64,000 nt of DNA from Yarrowia lipolytica (Eukaryota; Ascomycota; Dipodascomycetes; Dipodascales). This document shows positions 32,614 to 42,602 of this stretch, piece by piece; positions within the stretch are counted from its first letter, which is position 1; the number at the start of each line of letters is the position of its first letter. The position numbers and the translations under genes were made by a program. The notes below the pieces were generated by a model. It was not told the DNA's origin, did not search any database, and saw only the letters and a list, made by a program, of their open reading frames with translations. The stretch is taken from assembly GCF_001761485.1 (NCBI RefSeq), contig NC_090772.1, positions 496,001 through 560,000 on the forward strand, written 5' to 3'.

Positions 32614-33687
32614 TTCTGCTATCAACACACTGCCAGATGCTTGAGGGTCAGGAGCCGGGCCATAAGACCCCCATCTTGAAACACACGGCCATGCAGAAAT
32701 AATAGCCCAAAATATAACTGACCTGTCGCTATCAAATTCCTTAAACGTGAATAGACGACGGTGATGTCCCCAATTGAGAATGGGGAAGTCTACGAATGTG
32801 ACCTTATCTTTTCATTCTGTGACTAAATTTTTTCTTGTGTGGCTCTCAGAAAGTCTACCCAGCCTAGATACAGAGTCATTCAGGTCGTTTAGCGTGTCAT
32901 AAAACCCATATCAACCGGCTGATTCGTTCCCCGATAGTCTTAGAACGACTGTATATGGGTGTTTCTGTCTCAGCATAGAAGGAGAACTGGAAGGTCTTTA
33001 CATACTTGGAAAACAGAATAGAAAACTTCCCTACTTTCTAAAGCAACATTAAGAAGTACATGTACAGTATAGTACATACGGAAGTTGCCCAACAACCAAA
33101 GCATGGAGAAGCAATCCCTCACGATTTTGAGATGGCACTTGAGGCCGCGGCACCAACAGAAGATTTTTATGAATCCCACAACACAGCCTTCCCCAGTGTT
33201 CCCCAGCTGCATATATACATCTGAGCCATATAACGTAGCAGTGTTCAAGCACAGTACAATATGGAGATTTCGAACCTCTTTTCCGGCTGGGATCCACACC
33301 CACAGTTTGTAAAAGCGTCCCCGAAACCACGGTGTACCGGGTACGGTACTAGGAATTTGAGATATCATGACAATGCTCCTGATTAAAGATGATGAACCTT
33401 GGGGTTTCTTCAATGCGATTTTTTATCCGTCTCACTGTGAAGTCCATCCCGTTATCTCCTTACCATGAACGCCACTATCTCCATAGACTTTATCGTCTCC
33501 TGCAGGCCCTCCTCGTATTATGTACTCTACAGCTTCAATGATGCAATACAGTTTGGGCTCGTTATCAGTTGTACAATCTCTGGGTTCAGCCACAAGCCAC
33601 GGTTTGGTGTTTAAAAATGATCTGTGTGCCAATAATTCGGGCAATTCACTTGACTGCAAACTAAATTGATCCAAAACAGCTATCGCC

Positions 33688-35157
33688 ATGCCCTCCACAG
33701 ACGGCGTCAAGAAGAACAACGGGTTCGACTATTCCACCTACAAGGGCTACGATGAGAACGGTGAACTGCCTGCCAAACGGGTCAAGGGAAACAAAAAGAT
33801 CATTCTAAATGCTTTTGTAATGTTCACGCCTAACCATCTCAACTTTGGACTGTGGAGACACCCCGAACACTCGGACTATGCTCGCAACTTTGCCAAGATG
33901 AAACCCTGGCAGGACCTGGCGAAGAAACTGGAGGCCGCCAAGTTCCATGCTGTGTTTGTGGCCGATCATCTGGGAATCTACGACATTTACAAGGGTGGAA
34001 AGGACTTTGAAGCTTTGGAAAAGAAGGTCCAGTTCCCCTGTCATGATCCTCTATTTCTAGTACCCACCATGGCTTCTGTCACTGAACATCTTAACTTTGG
34101 AATCACCGTATCCACTACCTACACTCCTCCGTTCACTCTGGCTCGTCAATTTTCTACCCTGGACCATCTCACTGATGGACGAGTTGGCTGGAACATTGTT
34201 ACCTCCAACTCAGACTCTGCCGCCCATAACTTCAATCTTGAGAACCAGGTGGCTCATGACGATCGATACAAGCTGGCGGACGAGTACATGGATGTCGTCT
34301 ACAAGCTGTGGGAGAGCTCGTGGGGCGAAGGGGCTGTCAAAAAGGGGCTTAAGACAGACACCTTTGACACCTCCAAAATCAACTACATTGACCATGAAGG
34401 CGAGCATTTCAAGGTCAAGGGTCCCGCTGTGACTCTACCTTCTCTGCAACGAACCCCAGTGTTGTTCCAGGCAGGCATGTCTTCTGCTGGTCGAAGTTTT
34501 GCTGCCAAACATGCTGAAACGGTTTTTGTGTCTGCTCCAAGCCCCCAGCTGGTCCGTCAGACGGTAGATGCTCTTCGAGCGGCTGCCGGAGACCGCCAGA
34601 TCTTTGTCGTCTGTACTCTGCTGGTCATTGTCAAGGAGACTCAAGAGGAGGCCGAGCGGTACTACAAGGAGCTCAATGCTGCAGGGGACAAGGAAGGAGC
34701 CCTCGTTTTCTGTTCTCAAATGTTTGGAGCAGATCTGACTGCGTTCCCACCTGATCTGGACCTAAGAGAGGGCGATAATCCTCAGGTTGCTCGTGGGGTT
34801 GATTTATGGGCCTCTCAAACAGACACCAAGGACGAACTATGGAACGTGGAGCGTGTTGCCAATGAATACACCTTGTCTGGACGAGGTGGACTTGCCCTGG
34901 GAGACGCTGAGTCTGCCGCTGACGTCATTGAAGACTGGGTTGAGATTGGGGACGTCGATGGCTTCAATTTGAGTCACGCTGCATTTCCAGGCACCTACGA
35001 CGACATTATCAAGTATCTGATTCCGGAGCTGCAGGCCAGAGGTCGTTTTCACAAGGACTATCCTGAGGGGGAGGATACTTTCAGAGAGCTGCTTTACGAC
35101 ACCCCTGGAGACCCCTACCTTCGACCCAACCATTATGGGCATAGTTTTAAGGCGTAG
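33688..35157 (+). CDS. FMN-dependent monooxygenase, NtaA/SnaA/DszA family (luciferase-like)
   Basis: A 489-residue TIM-barrel flavin monooxygenase of the bacterial luciferase superfamily. Family landmarks are LNAFVMFTPNHLNFGLWRHP near residue 40, then FHAVFVADHLGIYDIYKGG, DGRVGWNIVTSNSDSAAHNF near residue 165, and LPSLQRTPVLFQAGMSSAGR near 255. The last is typical of NtaA/DszA enzymes acting on nitrilotriacetate, dibenzothiophene sulfone or alkyl sulfonates. They use FMNH2 supplied by a separate reductase; no reductase lies nearby. The substrate cannot be told from sequence. The family is mainly bacterial and patchy in fungi, so ancient transfer is possible. No targeting signal is seen; the C-terminus is SFKA. 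The start context is gccATGccc. Confidence 0.9.
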   Translation: MPSTDGVKKNNGFDYSTYKGYDENGELPAKRVKGNKKIILNAFVMFTPNHLNFGLWRHPEHSDYARNFAKMKPWQDLAKKLEAAKFHAVFVADHLGIYDIYKGGKDFEALEKKVQFPCHDPLFLVPTMASVTEHLNFGITVSTTYTPPFTLARQFSTLDHLTDGRVGWNIVTSNSDSAAHNFNLENQVAHDDRYKLADEYMDVVYKLWESSWGEGAVKKGLKTDTFDTSKINYIDHEGEHFKVKGPAVTLPSLQRTPVLFQAGMSSAGRSFAAKHAETVFVSAPSPQLVRQTVDALRAAAGDRQIFVVCTLLVIVKETQEEAERYYKELNAAGDKEGALVFCSQMFGADLTAFPPDLDLREGDNPQVARGVDLWASQTDTKDELWNVERVANEYTLSGRGGLALGDAESAADVIEDWVEIGDVDGFNLSHAAFPGTYDDIIKYLIPELQARGRFHKDYPEGEDTFRELLYDTPGDPYLRPNHYGHSFKA

Positions 35158-36453
35158 AACTATAGACAAACAATGATAGACAAGGGTAGACGTGAATGAT
35201 ACGAGTATGAGTACTGTAGCAGCGAAAGAGATTGAAAATAGTTACTAGTACCGGTACAGTGTACTCGTATGTACTGTACATGCAGTCAATGTCTTTCATC
35301 CGAAGGCGTTGGTGAGTGTCTGAGAAGTATTACAGAGTAAGAAAATGACCCTAACCGGGTCGTACAGTACATACCATGATCTGAATATTCATTGCACAGT
35401 AGTTTGCTTATTTCAGGCGCTTCCATAAACAAGAAATTAGCAACCGCCTGATAAATCTGCTGGAACGTCGTCTGCCCACCCTACAGTATCACCCTACTTG
35501 TAGTACAGTAGATGGCTTCATGCATCCGTTGCTCGCACTAAGATCTGCTACAACAGCGCCACGATAGTGGTATCTTGGATAATATCAAACGCCATGTGAA
35601 AGATCGATCATTGATGGCAATCTCACCAGTCAAATAGTTAATTACAGTGTCGAGCAAGCTTCCGCAACCCCGCTATTTCGTGCCACCTTTCTTGTGAGAC
35701 ATAAAACGATCGGGTTAGTGTTAGTCGGGGTTTCAGTTATTTCCGTGGCCAAACATAGGCGAGAGTGTTATACGAGAGGAGTGAATAGGCACGTCTAGGA
35801 TGAGAGAGAGAGCGTTGCGAGGAGATCTAACAAGACGCCCTTAACAGACACTATTGTAGCAAATACGCTGCCGATGGTAACTGCCCCTACTTGTACTTAA
35901 CCCATGTCACTTGCCCAACTTTTTGCACCATTATTTTGTTGTTTGAATTTTACATTGGATTTGCTTTTTTATGTCTCACTGCCCCTCCTGACGATGAGAG
36001 CATGATTGAACAAGGCACGAGGCCAGAAGTGTGTTTGACATCAGGAACTACCCAGGAACTATGGGGACCCCATATGGGGACAAGAGGTGCTTCCGGGGAG
36101 GGGAAACGGACAAAAAAAAATGCATGTGTGTAATAAAATGTATTTCTATATACTATAAATAACGAGAGCAAATGCTTCTCTTGGTACACCAGTAGGTGTG
36201 AAAGCGTTGATTGGAGAGCGTTGTGGTGGGCTTAGTAGCTGATAGCGTGTGGAAGTGTCCACTGCGGAAGTGTCCACTGTGGAAGTCGCCTCTGTAGAAG
36301 TGTAGCTACTCAGTCCATCCTCACCGTTTAGAACATGCGAAATATGTGATTCCGTCGAAAAATCGATTAGTGGATGCGTGGACTAGGTCGGAGTCCAGGT
36401 TAGTTGTATGTGCAATGGGGGTTGTGTAATGGTTGTATGCTGGTCGTGTATGT
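35158..36453. other. Intergenic, 1.3 kb
   Basis: No gene seen. GTAC words occur at 35203-35283, and a degenerate 15-bp tandem repeat at 36251-36303. Confidence 0.5.
36251..36303 (+). repeat. 15-bp tandem repeat, about 3.5 copies
   Basis: Copies of ggaagtgtccactgc/t, the third diverged, the last partial. Confidence 0.85.
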
Positions 36454-36735
36454 TTAGATCTTGCTGTAAACATCGTCGCCGTAGCCAAATCTCAGCGTGT
36501 CCTGCTCGACGTTGTATCTATCGATATCCCGGGCCCAGTTGTAAAAGGCGTAGAGAGCTCTGTGGATGTCCTTGGCTGCGGCCACGAAGGCGACCATCAG
36601 AATCCACACAGTGGAGCTATCGACCACAAACGCAATGGTTGCAATGGCCAGCATTGCAATCAGGGTCTGGGTGGCAAACAGGGTCTTTGCGGCGTAGTTG
36701 CTGGTGAAGGTGACTTTCTCCATTAGTGATGGCAT
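36454..36735 (-). CDS. Small membrane protein, function unknown
   Basis: A 93-residue ORF (or 89 from the second ATG at 36723, MEKVTFTSN). Residues about 18-38 (FATQTLIAMLAIATIAFVV) and 42-56 (TVWILMVAFVAAAKD) form one or two membrane segments. A polar tail follows with WARDIDRYNVEQDTLRFGYG. The hydrophobic pattern, sensible ATG context and biased codons (GTC, ATC, CTC) make a real gene likely. I do not recognise the family. Confidence 0.6.
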   Translation of the reverse strand: MPSLMEKVTFTSNYAAKTLFATQTLIAMLAIATIAFVVDSSTVWILMVAFVAAAKDIHRALYAFYNWARDIDRYNVEQDTLRFGYGDDVYSKI

Positions 36736-37449
36736 ACCATGTACAATGATTGAGAGCCCTTCAACGTCTCCCCGCTCTCATATATACCCCCCCGTGTTTT
36801 TTGGAGAGCGGAAAAATGCAAAGCAACGTTGTTCCTCGTCTCTTTGTTCCCCAGCTTGTGAAAGTCCGTGGGGCGCGCTTTTCTTTGTTTGCATGTGCGG
36901 TTAGGCTTTAGAGTGGCATTGGACAGGTGGAGTGTGAATGTGAAAGCATGGGGAACGTGGATCAAGTGAGGACATGAAAGATGAGAAGGAGAACGAGCAC
37001 TGGTTTCTGAAGAGGCACAGATGATGTGCTTGATCAACCCCCCTCTTGCCACGCCTATGGCCAACATTGAACGCTCTACTATCGTTCTCCGCAAAAGTCA
37101 CTTCGCCTAAATGGTCCGCCAAGCTTATCACTGAGTTAAAACGCATATTTCCAGGGGCAGCAGTGATAAAAGCGAAAGAAAAAACAGAAAAGCTGGGAGG
37201 GAAAACAAATCAGGACCAGGTAGGCAAGATCAACGCTCAACAAGTGATGATGGCTTCTGCCATAAGTTTTAAGAGTGCAAATCGGGCCCGTGACCTTCAA
37301 TTGTAGGCGTACGAGCAGGAGTAAGTATAGGCAGATATAATAACACAAGTGTGTCACTAGCATCACGTAGGAGCAATTATCCCTATCTACAGCAACGTCA
37401 ACGTCCTTGTCTTACAGTTGTCTCACCTCGAAACGCCCAATGAATTCTT
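36736..37449. other. Intergenic, 0.7 kb
   Basis: TATA-like tatatacccccccc near 36780 on the plus strand. It separates the small membrane protein gene from the F-box gene 3' end. No gene is recognised; open stretches on the plus strand lack coding bias. Confidence 0.45.
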
Positions 37450-38742
37450 CTACACACAATGAAATTTATCTGCATACCTATACACATGCACCCGTCCCCG
37501 TCCCTGCTCCACACAGACCTGAAATAGTTCTTCGTCCTGCTCAAATTGTAAAATCTGATGGTCGCGTGGCCTCCACAAGTGCCCACTAGTCTTGACAAAG
37601 TCATGAGACAAGCAATAGGCGCCCGTAGCATCACTCAGAATCTTAGTGTGAGTGCCTCCTGCTAAATCCACCGAGTCCGTATACTGAATACACGCCACGT
37701 AGACTGGCACCTGATAACCGAGCTGCTTTCCAGACTCTCTTTGCTTGCTGCCAAAATCACAAAACAGCTTGATCATCTGTCGATTAAACCGCCGCCGTCG
37801 GTCAACTCCATAGTACACGTAGATGAACCCATCCAACACGGCACATGGAAGCCCAGAGCCCATTCCATCAGTCCGGTACAGCTTGTAAGAGATGCGCGAG
37901 TCCATATTCACATAGTAGACTGTTGAGGTGTACGAGACAGATGGCTGCTCTACAAACACATGTCCATGCAGCACCTGAAGCAAGGGTGTCAGCTCCTGGT
38001 CTCCTATAACCACCTCTGTCTGCTCGCCGCTAGAAGTCACCCTAACTACTGTCCACTGATGATCGGATATTATGCAATATAGGGTATCTCCGCTCATTTG
38101 TGCAGACAAGCACTTGGCGGTGGAGCTTTTGAGTCTCACCACATATGTTCGGTCTCCCACAGAAAAGATGCACATAGTGTCAATGTAGCATTTTCGCAGA
38201 TCGTAGTGACTTAGTTTGTTGGTGGCTTCTCCAGAGGATAGATCGGTTTCTATACCATTGCGAACCAGCATCTTGTCTCTGATGTAGGACACACTGCTCT
38301 GGTCTGTAGCCCAGTGTCTGCAGATGACATCTTCAGCAAACAAGGGAGTCATGTTGGCGGGGATCAGTTCGTTATTGTGGATGGTGATGTGTTGGTTATC
38401 CGTCGTGTCGATCTTGATGGCCTGAATGTCCACTGTGGGGGGTTCTTGATCCAGCAATTGCAGCTCGTAGAATAGCCTCGTGTGAATGATCTGGTTAGGC
38501 AGGCCCTTGATGCGACCCAGACTTGCCCTGAGAAACCGCAGACGATACGAATCGTTGGTTTCATGTGGTCTGATGGGGTTCATGAGAGGAAATAGCAGCA
38601 ACATTTCGCTAGCAAAGAGGTGCTGGTCATTGTCCACAACCAACTTGCGCCAGTGAGAGCACACAGAGCCAGCGACACAGATGCTGTCGAGCGGCAGCTG
38701 GGCCAGAGCCAGCAGCAAAAGTTCGTTGGGCAAGATGCTCAT
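37450..38742 (-). CDS. F-box protein, target unknown
   Basis: A 430-residue protein with an N-terminal F-box: MSILPNELLLLALAQLPLDS followed by ICVAGSVCSHWRKLVVDN (residues 1-38). This binds Skp1 in SCF ubiquitin ligases. The rest (residues 60-430) is beta-rich, with no leucine-rich repeats or obvious WD repeats; segments such as VGDRTYVVRLKSS, DGFIYVYYGVDRR and GAYCLSHDFVK could form a propeller-like substrate domain, but I cannot assign it. Codon bias is weak, suggesting low expression. It is near the end of a minus-strand run that includes SPT20, PEX11 and LSB1. Confidence 0.75.
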   Translation of the reverse strand: MSILPNELLLLALAQLPLDSICVAGSVCSHWRKLVVDNDQHLFASEMLLLFPLMNPIRPHETNDSYRLRFLRASLGRIKGLPNQIIHTRLFYELQLLDQEPPTVDIQAIKIDTTDNQHITIHNNELIPANMTPLFAEDVICRHWATDQSSVSYIRDKMLVRNGIETDLSSGEATNKLSHYDLRKCYIDTMCIFSVGDRTYVVRLKSSTAKCLSAQMSGDTLYCIISDHQWTVVRVTSSGEQTEVVIGDQELTPLLQVLHGHVFVEQPSVSYTSTVYYVNMDSRISYKLYRTDGMGSGLPCAVLDGFIYVYYGVDRRRRFNRQMIKLFCDFGSKQRESGKQLGYQVPVYVACIQYTDSVDLAGGTHTKILSDATGAYCLSHDFVKTSGHLWRPRDHQILQFEQDEELFQVCVEQGRGRVHVYRYADKFHCV

Positions 38743-39332
38743 GTGGTGAAACAGAACGCAGACCTGCTTCTTTCCCCCATCATATATCCCAGATGAGAGT
38801 TTAAAGCGGGGTAATGGATGTGGCGTTGGTGGAGCTCGTCACATGGAAAAGGCATAATATTTGACAGATTTTCGACAGGAATCAGATGTGTGGACACAGA
38901 GTATTCGTAATATTTGATCAACATTCCTACACACGCAGTTTTAAACCCCCTACACATCACCATCTTCTCGGAGATAAGACGGACTCCGAAGAAAGTTCAC
39001 TAAGCGAGAGATTATGCAAGGTGGCTTGGACGTTTGAATCGGGTGGTTGTGAATAAACGGTGCGGACTCGAGCTATTTAGTTTTCTAGTTACGTCTTTGA
39101 CATTTGTATTATTTCGGATATGATGTGTAGTAAGATCGTTTAATACATCCTTAGTAGTGGCAGGCAGTAGTCTCCAGCGCCATGATAACACATGGTATGG
39201 CGATTACAGCATAGACACGTGAACAAGCTACAGGATGCACTTTCAGCTACATGCCCAGATTCTGCTGAAAACACCACCCCACCCATCTACACTCTCGTTT
39301 GTCTAATACACTATAATACATTTCGCCGTTAG
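38743..39332. other. Intergenic, 0.6 kb
   Basis: F-box gene promoter side and SPT20 3' flank. Nothing coding is seen. Confidence 0.45.
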
Positions 39333-41081
39333 TTAATCCTTCTTCTTGCGTTTGGGCACCGTCTTTCCAGGAATAGTCTTTCCAGGAATGGTCTTACCAG
39401 GCACAGTCTTTCCCGGCACCGTCTTTTCTCCGCCGGGCAGGGTCTTGCCAGCAACGTTACGCGGCGAGTCAGCCTTCCCCCGCTTAGCAGCAGGGTTGGC
39501 CCGCGGCTTGGTCACCTTTCCTCGAGAAGCGGAAGGTGTCCGAGCTTTAGCTCCGGGACTCTGTACTGCTCCAGGCGAAGCAGCGGGCGTACCAAAGTCA
39601 GCAGGCGTAGACGCGCCACTGGCAGGACCTCCAGGATGCTGTTGTTGAGGCGGAACAGGAGGTCGTCCTCCTCCAAACGCACTGATTCCCTGTCCGGGTA
39701 TCGCTGGGACTCCGGGAGGTTGCATTCCCATAGGTGGGCCCTGTTGCATTCCCATGGGGTTCTGCATTCCATTCATCCGCTGCTGCTGCTGCTGCTGCTG
39801 TTGCTGCTGCTGCATTCTCTGCTGCATCTGGGCTCGGTTCATCTGGTTGAAACCCTGCTGGGGGCCTCCCATTTGACCAGGCCCAGGTCCACCCATGGGA
39901 CCAGGTCCAGGACCCATCTGCCCACCCATTTGACCGGGTTGAGGACCGCCCATGGGACCCATGCCCTGCATCTGGCCGCCAACAGGCATCTGACCGGGAA
40001 TCTGGCCCTGACCAGGTCCAGGACCAATACTGGGAGCAGGAACAGGTGCTCCAGTAGCTCCCTGAGCCTGCATCTGCTGCCTGATGCGGTCTCGCTTCTT
40101 CCGCCATTGCTCGACAAACCCGAGACGCTGGAACTTACCGGCCGTAGCAGTAGTCGCAGTGTCGTCGTTTCGGTCGGACATGACCAACATGAGCTCTTCA
40201 ATGTCCGAGGTCTGGTGCAACACGTCTTCATGCTGAGGCTTCTGGATCACAATACCCTCGGGTCTGTGTTGGTGCAGTAGCTTGTTGGCTTCCTTGAGCG
40301 ACGAGAAGGTGCGTGGCTCCGTCACGGGCGCAGACAGGTATCGCTTGTTGTCCTGATCCTTCCACTTATCCTGCGACACCCACAGGTTGACGTTCCGGAT
40401 CGTCAGGTTCAGAATCTCGGCCTCCATCAGCAGAGCCAGCTGGTCGGTGAATCGACCGTGACTGGGGTCCGTTGTGTACATGAGATCGTGGTATATGGAC
40501 AGCGGAGTCGGTTTCAGTAGCGTTCTGTAAGATTTTGGCGGAACTGTAGGCTCCTGTGTCTCTTGTTGGTTCTGGTTTTGTTGTTGATTCTGCTGTTGAT
40601 TCTGTTGCTGATTAGGATCCTGACCATTTTGCTGTTGATTTTGCTGCTGTTGCTGCTCCGTCTCCTCGGTCTTGTCGGGAACTCCTCGATAATCGACAAT
40701 CTCCAAAATAATACATCCCTCGTAAAACCGCATACCTGCATCCTTGAACACCTCTGTGGCCGCCAGCGGAATCTGCTCCTCCTTAACGTACTCAAGAAAG
40801 ATTTTGATGAGCGGCGAGTTTTTCGGAATCACGCTCTCCTGGCTGCCAAACCGGAAATGTGTCTTGTGAATATGTAGCTCCAACGATGGAGCATCCTTCT
40901 CGTACTTTTTCAACAACGATTCCGTCGTTTCGCTGAAGAAATACGCGCGTCGACGTCGAGCAGCTTGTTGCTGCTGCTGCTGCTGGGCCGTGGTCGCCCC
41001 GCCGGCAGCGGCTCCAGCCGGATTCCCCTGTGCTTTGTTCATGGCGACGATATACTGAGCGTGTCTCGAAACATGCGTCAT
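39333..41081 (-). CDS. SPT20: SAGA complex subunit Spt20 (Ada5)
   Basis: The Spt20 domain is clear: AYFFSETTESLLKKYEKDAP, then SLELHIHKTHFRFGSQESVI near residues 55-90, MRFYEGCIILEIVDYRGVPD, and SYRTLLKPTPLSIYHDLMYT near 200. Spt20 holds SAGA together and supports activator-dependent transcription. Flanking regions are low complexity: poly-Gln tracts near residues 37-43 and 150-185 and in the C-terminal Met/Gly/Pro/Gln-rich half, then an Ala/Lys tail with five VPGKT/IPGKT repeats ending PKRKKKD (a likely nuclear signal). I chose the ATG at 41081 (ttcaacATG, 582 residues). ATG 41042 (MNKAQGN) is equally possible. The further 5' open frame up to 41213 codes a hydrophobic stretch unlike Spt20 and is probably untranslated. 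Confidence 0.9.
   Translation of the reverse strand: MTHVSRHAQYIVAMNKAQGNPAGAAAGGATTAQQQQQQQAARRRRAYFFSETTESLLKKYEKDAPSLELHIHKTHFRFGSQESVIPKNSPLIKIFLEYVKEEQIPLAATEVFKDAGMRFYEGCIILEIVDYRGVPDKTEETEQQQQQNQQQNGQDPNQQQNQQQNQQQNQNQQETQEPTVPPKSYRTLLKPTPLSIYHDLMYTTDPSHGRFTDQLALLMEAEILNLTIRNVNLWVSQDKWKDQDNKRYLSAPVTEPRTFSSLKEANKLLHQHRPEGIVIQKPQHEDVLHQTSDIEELMLVMSDRNDDTATTATAGKFQRLGFVEQWRKKRDRIRQQMQAQGATGAPVPAPSIGPGPGQGQIPGQMPVGGQMQGMGPMGGPQPGQMGGQMGPGPGPMGGPGPGQMGGPQQGFNQMNRAQMQQRMQQQQQQQQQQQRMNGMQNPMGMQQGPPMGMQPPGVPAIPGQGISAFGGGRPPVPPQQQHPGGPASGASTPADFGTPAASPGAVQSPGAKARTPSASRGKVTKPRANPAAKRGKADSPRNVAGKTLPGGEKTVPGKTVPGKTIPGKTIPGKTVPKRKKKD
39780..39813 (-). repeat. CAG-type trinucleotide repeat (poly-Gln) in SPT20
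   Basis: Run of ctg units on the plus strand with one interrupting ttg, coding about eleven Gln. A second, shorter tract lies at 40967-40986. Confidence 0.9.
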
Positions 41082-41900
41082 GTTGAATAACCAGGTTAGG
41101 GTTTGTGGAAGATTACTAAGCACAAACAGGAGGATGTCATTGATGAGGGGCCAGTATATCGCAATAATATATGACAGTGGTAAAACGGAGAACGAATAAT
41201 AGCATATATACATTTTATGCCATCACGTGACATACACAGAGGTCTTATATGTTGGTTGAAGTCCTTATGGGTCGCGTGACTACATACGGGGATAGTACTT
41301 GTATATCAGGAGATTGTTGTCAAGTAACTGAACTGAAAGGCGTCCTACTATAACAAACTATATGATACTGTATACCAGTCAATTGATAGTGGTGGTTAGT
41401 CATTACTTGTACACTTGTGGTTGTGACAATGGTTGATTCAGTATCTACTCGTACATCCTTCGATTCCGTAGAGGGATATCAATGGGATTGAATGTGGAGT
41501 ATGTGGTCATATGGTGATACTGAGACGTCAGAGAACATATAGCCATGCCATGCCTCTTAAACAGATCGTTTCCCACTTCACCTCTCTCTACCCACTCTTA
41601 TGCTATTCAGTTTCTCCATGCACAATACAACTCACATCATACGCTGCTCTTATCGTACATCTGAGACATTGATTTATCTCCGAAGACGCGTTTTATGGAT
41701 ATGTATCAATTGTGTCGTACAGTGCTCGTACTGGTAACACCTTCTCAGGTCTACTGATTGGCATGCTGCTATCTGCACACATTGTTCATCTGCAGAACTA
41801 CACGGAACGCTACAGACACACTTGGTTGCTACAACACAGTCAAAACTCATTATTCTTTGTGCTCTCCCTATTGAGCATACGTCTCTTGCGAGTTATCTAT
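41082..41900. other. Intergenic, 0.8 kb, SPT20 promoter and PEX11 3' flank
   Basis: It contains a CACGTGA-type word near 41225 and GTAC words. No gene is seen; an open plus-strand stretch from 41712 runs into the antisense of PEX11. Confidence 0.5.
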
Positions 41901-42602
41901 CTAAGCAGTAGCGGCCCAGGCCTTCTGGACACCCATAATACCGGTAGCGAAACCAGCCAGGCCGACGAGACCGTCATCGAGGTGCAGGTAGCCGAGAGAG
42001 GTGAGGGGGATGGAGAAATCGAGGAGATCCCAGACCAGCTGCTTCTGGGCAGCGGCAGCGTCCTTGTCGTTCTTCTTGGCGGAGGTGGTGTCCTTCTCCT
42101 TCTCTGCTGCCAGAGCAGCTCGCTTCTTCTTGCAGATGTTGATCTTGTGGATGGAGTTGAGAATGTTGCAGAAGATACCAAAGGCCCAGAAGTAGGAGCC
42201 GACCTTCTTGATGGTCTTGATGTTGTCAATCTTCTTGATGCCGGAGCCGTTGATGTAGATGATGGAGTCAAAGACCAGGTAGATGGCGTAGCCGAGGTTT
42301 CGGCCAATGGTTGTGTATCGCAGACAAGGGTCCAGGGTCTTGTTCTCGAACGACACGGCGGCGGTCTTGAGATGGCCAATGGGCTTTCCAACTCGGAACA
42401 GCTTTCGGGCCATGGAGAACTGGTTCTGGATCTTTCGGAAAATATCAATGGTGTCCTTGGTGTAGCCCTTTCGGAACAGGTAGTAGGTCAGGAACCGCGA
42501 GAAGTACTGGATGGACCGCAGGATCTTGTCTCGACCGACGTGGGTCTCAAGCAGCTTGACCACTCGGGTCACGGTGGGGTTCTGGGCGAGGCAAACGGAC
42601 AT
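41901..42602 (-). CDS. PEX11: Peroxisome membrane elongation factor Pex11
   Basis: A 233-residue Pex11 that bends and elongates peroxisome membranes before fission and helps fatty-acid metabolism. Visible family features are the N-terminal amphipathic region VTRVVKLLETHVGRDKILRS, IQYFSRFLTYYL, then FRKIQNQFSMARKLFRVGKP, and a central hydrophobic segment (LGYAIYLVFDSIIYING near 125). A Lys-rich loop is followed by the C-terminal segment LDDGLVGLAGFATGIMGVQK. Length matches the family (about 236). Strong codon bias suggests high expression, fitting a yeast that lives on lipids and alkanes. The ATG context (caaaaaagATGtcc) is good. Confidence 0.95.
   Translation of the reverse strand: MSVCLAQNPTVTRVVKLLETHVGRDKILRSIQYFSRFLTYYLFRKGYTKDTIDIFRKIQNQFSMARKLFRVGKPIGHLKTAAVSFENKTLDPCLRYTTIGRNLGYAIYLVFDSIIYINGSGIKKIDNIKTIKKVGSYFWAFGIFCNILNSIHKINICKKKRAALAAEKEKDTTSAKKNDKDAAAAQKQLVWDLLDFSIPLTSLGYLHLDDGLVGLAGFATGIMGVQKAWAATA

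Larger units (their letters stand above)
31848..33687. other. Long intergenic region, 1.84 kb
   Basis: It holds a perfect 20-bp inverted repeat (32179-32233), a 15-bp tandem duplication (32584-32613) and dense GTAC words (31955-32010). No gene is recognised; a 91-codon open stretch at 32256-32531 has no coding character I trust. Confidence 0.5.
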
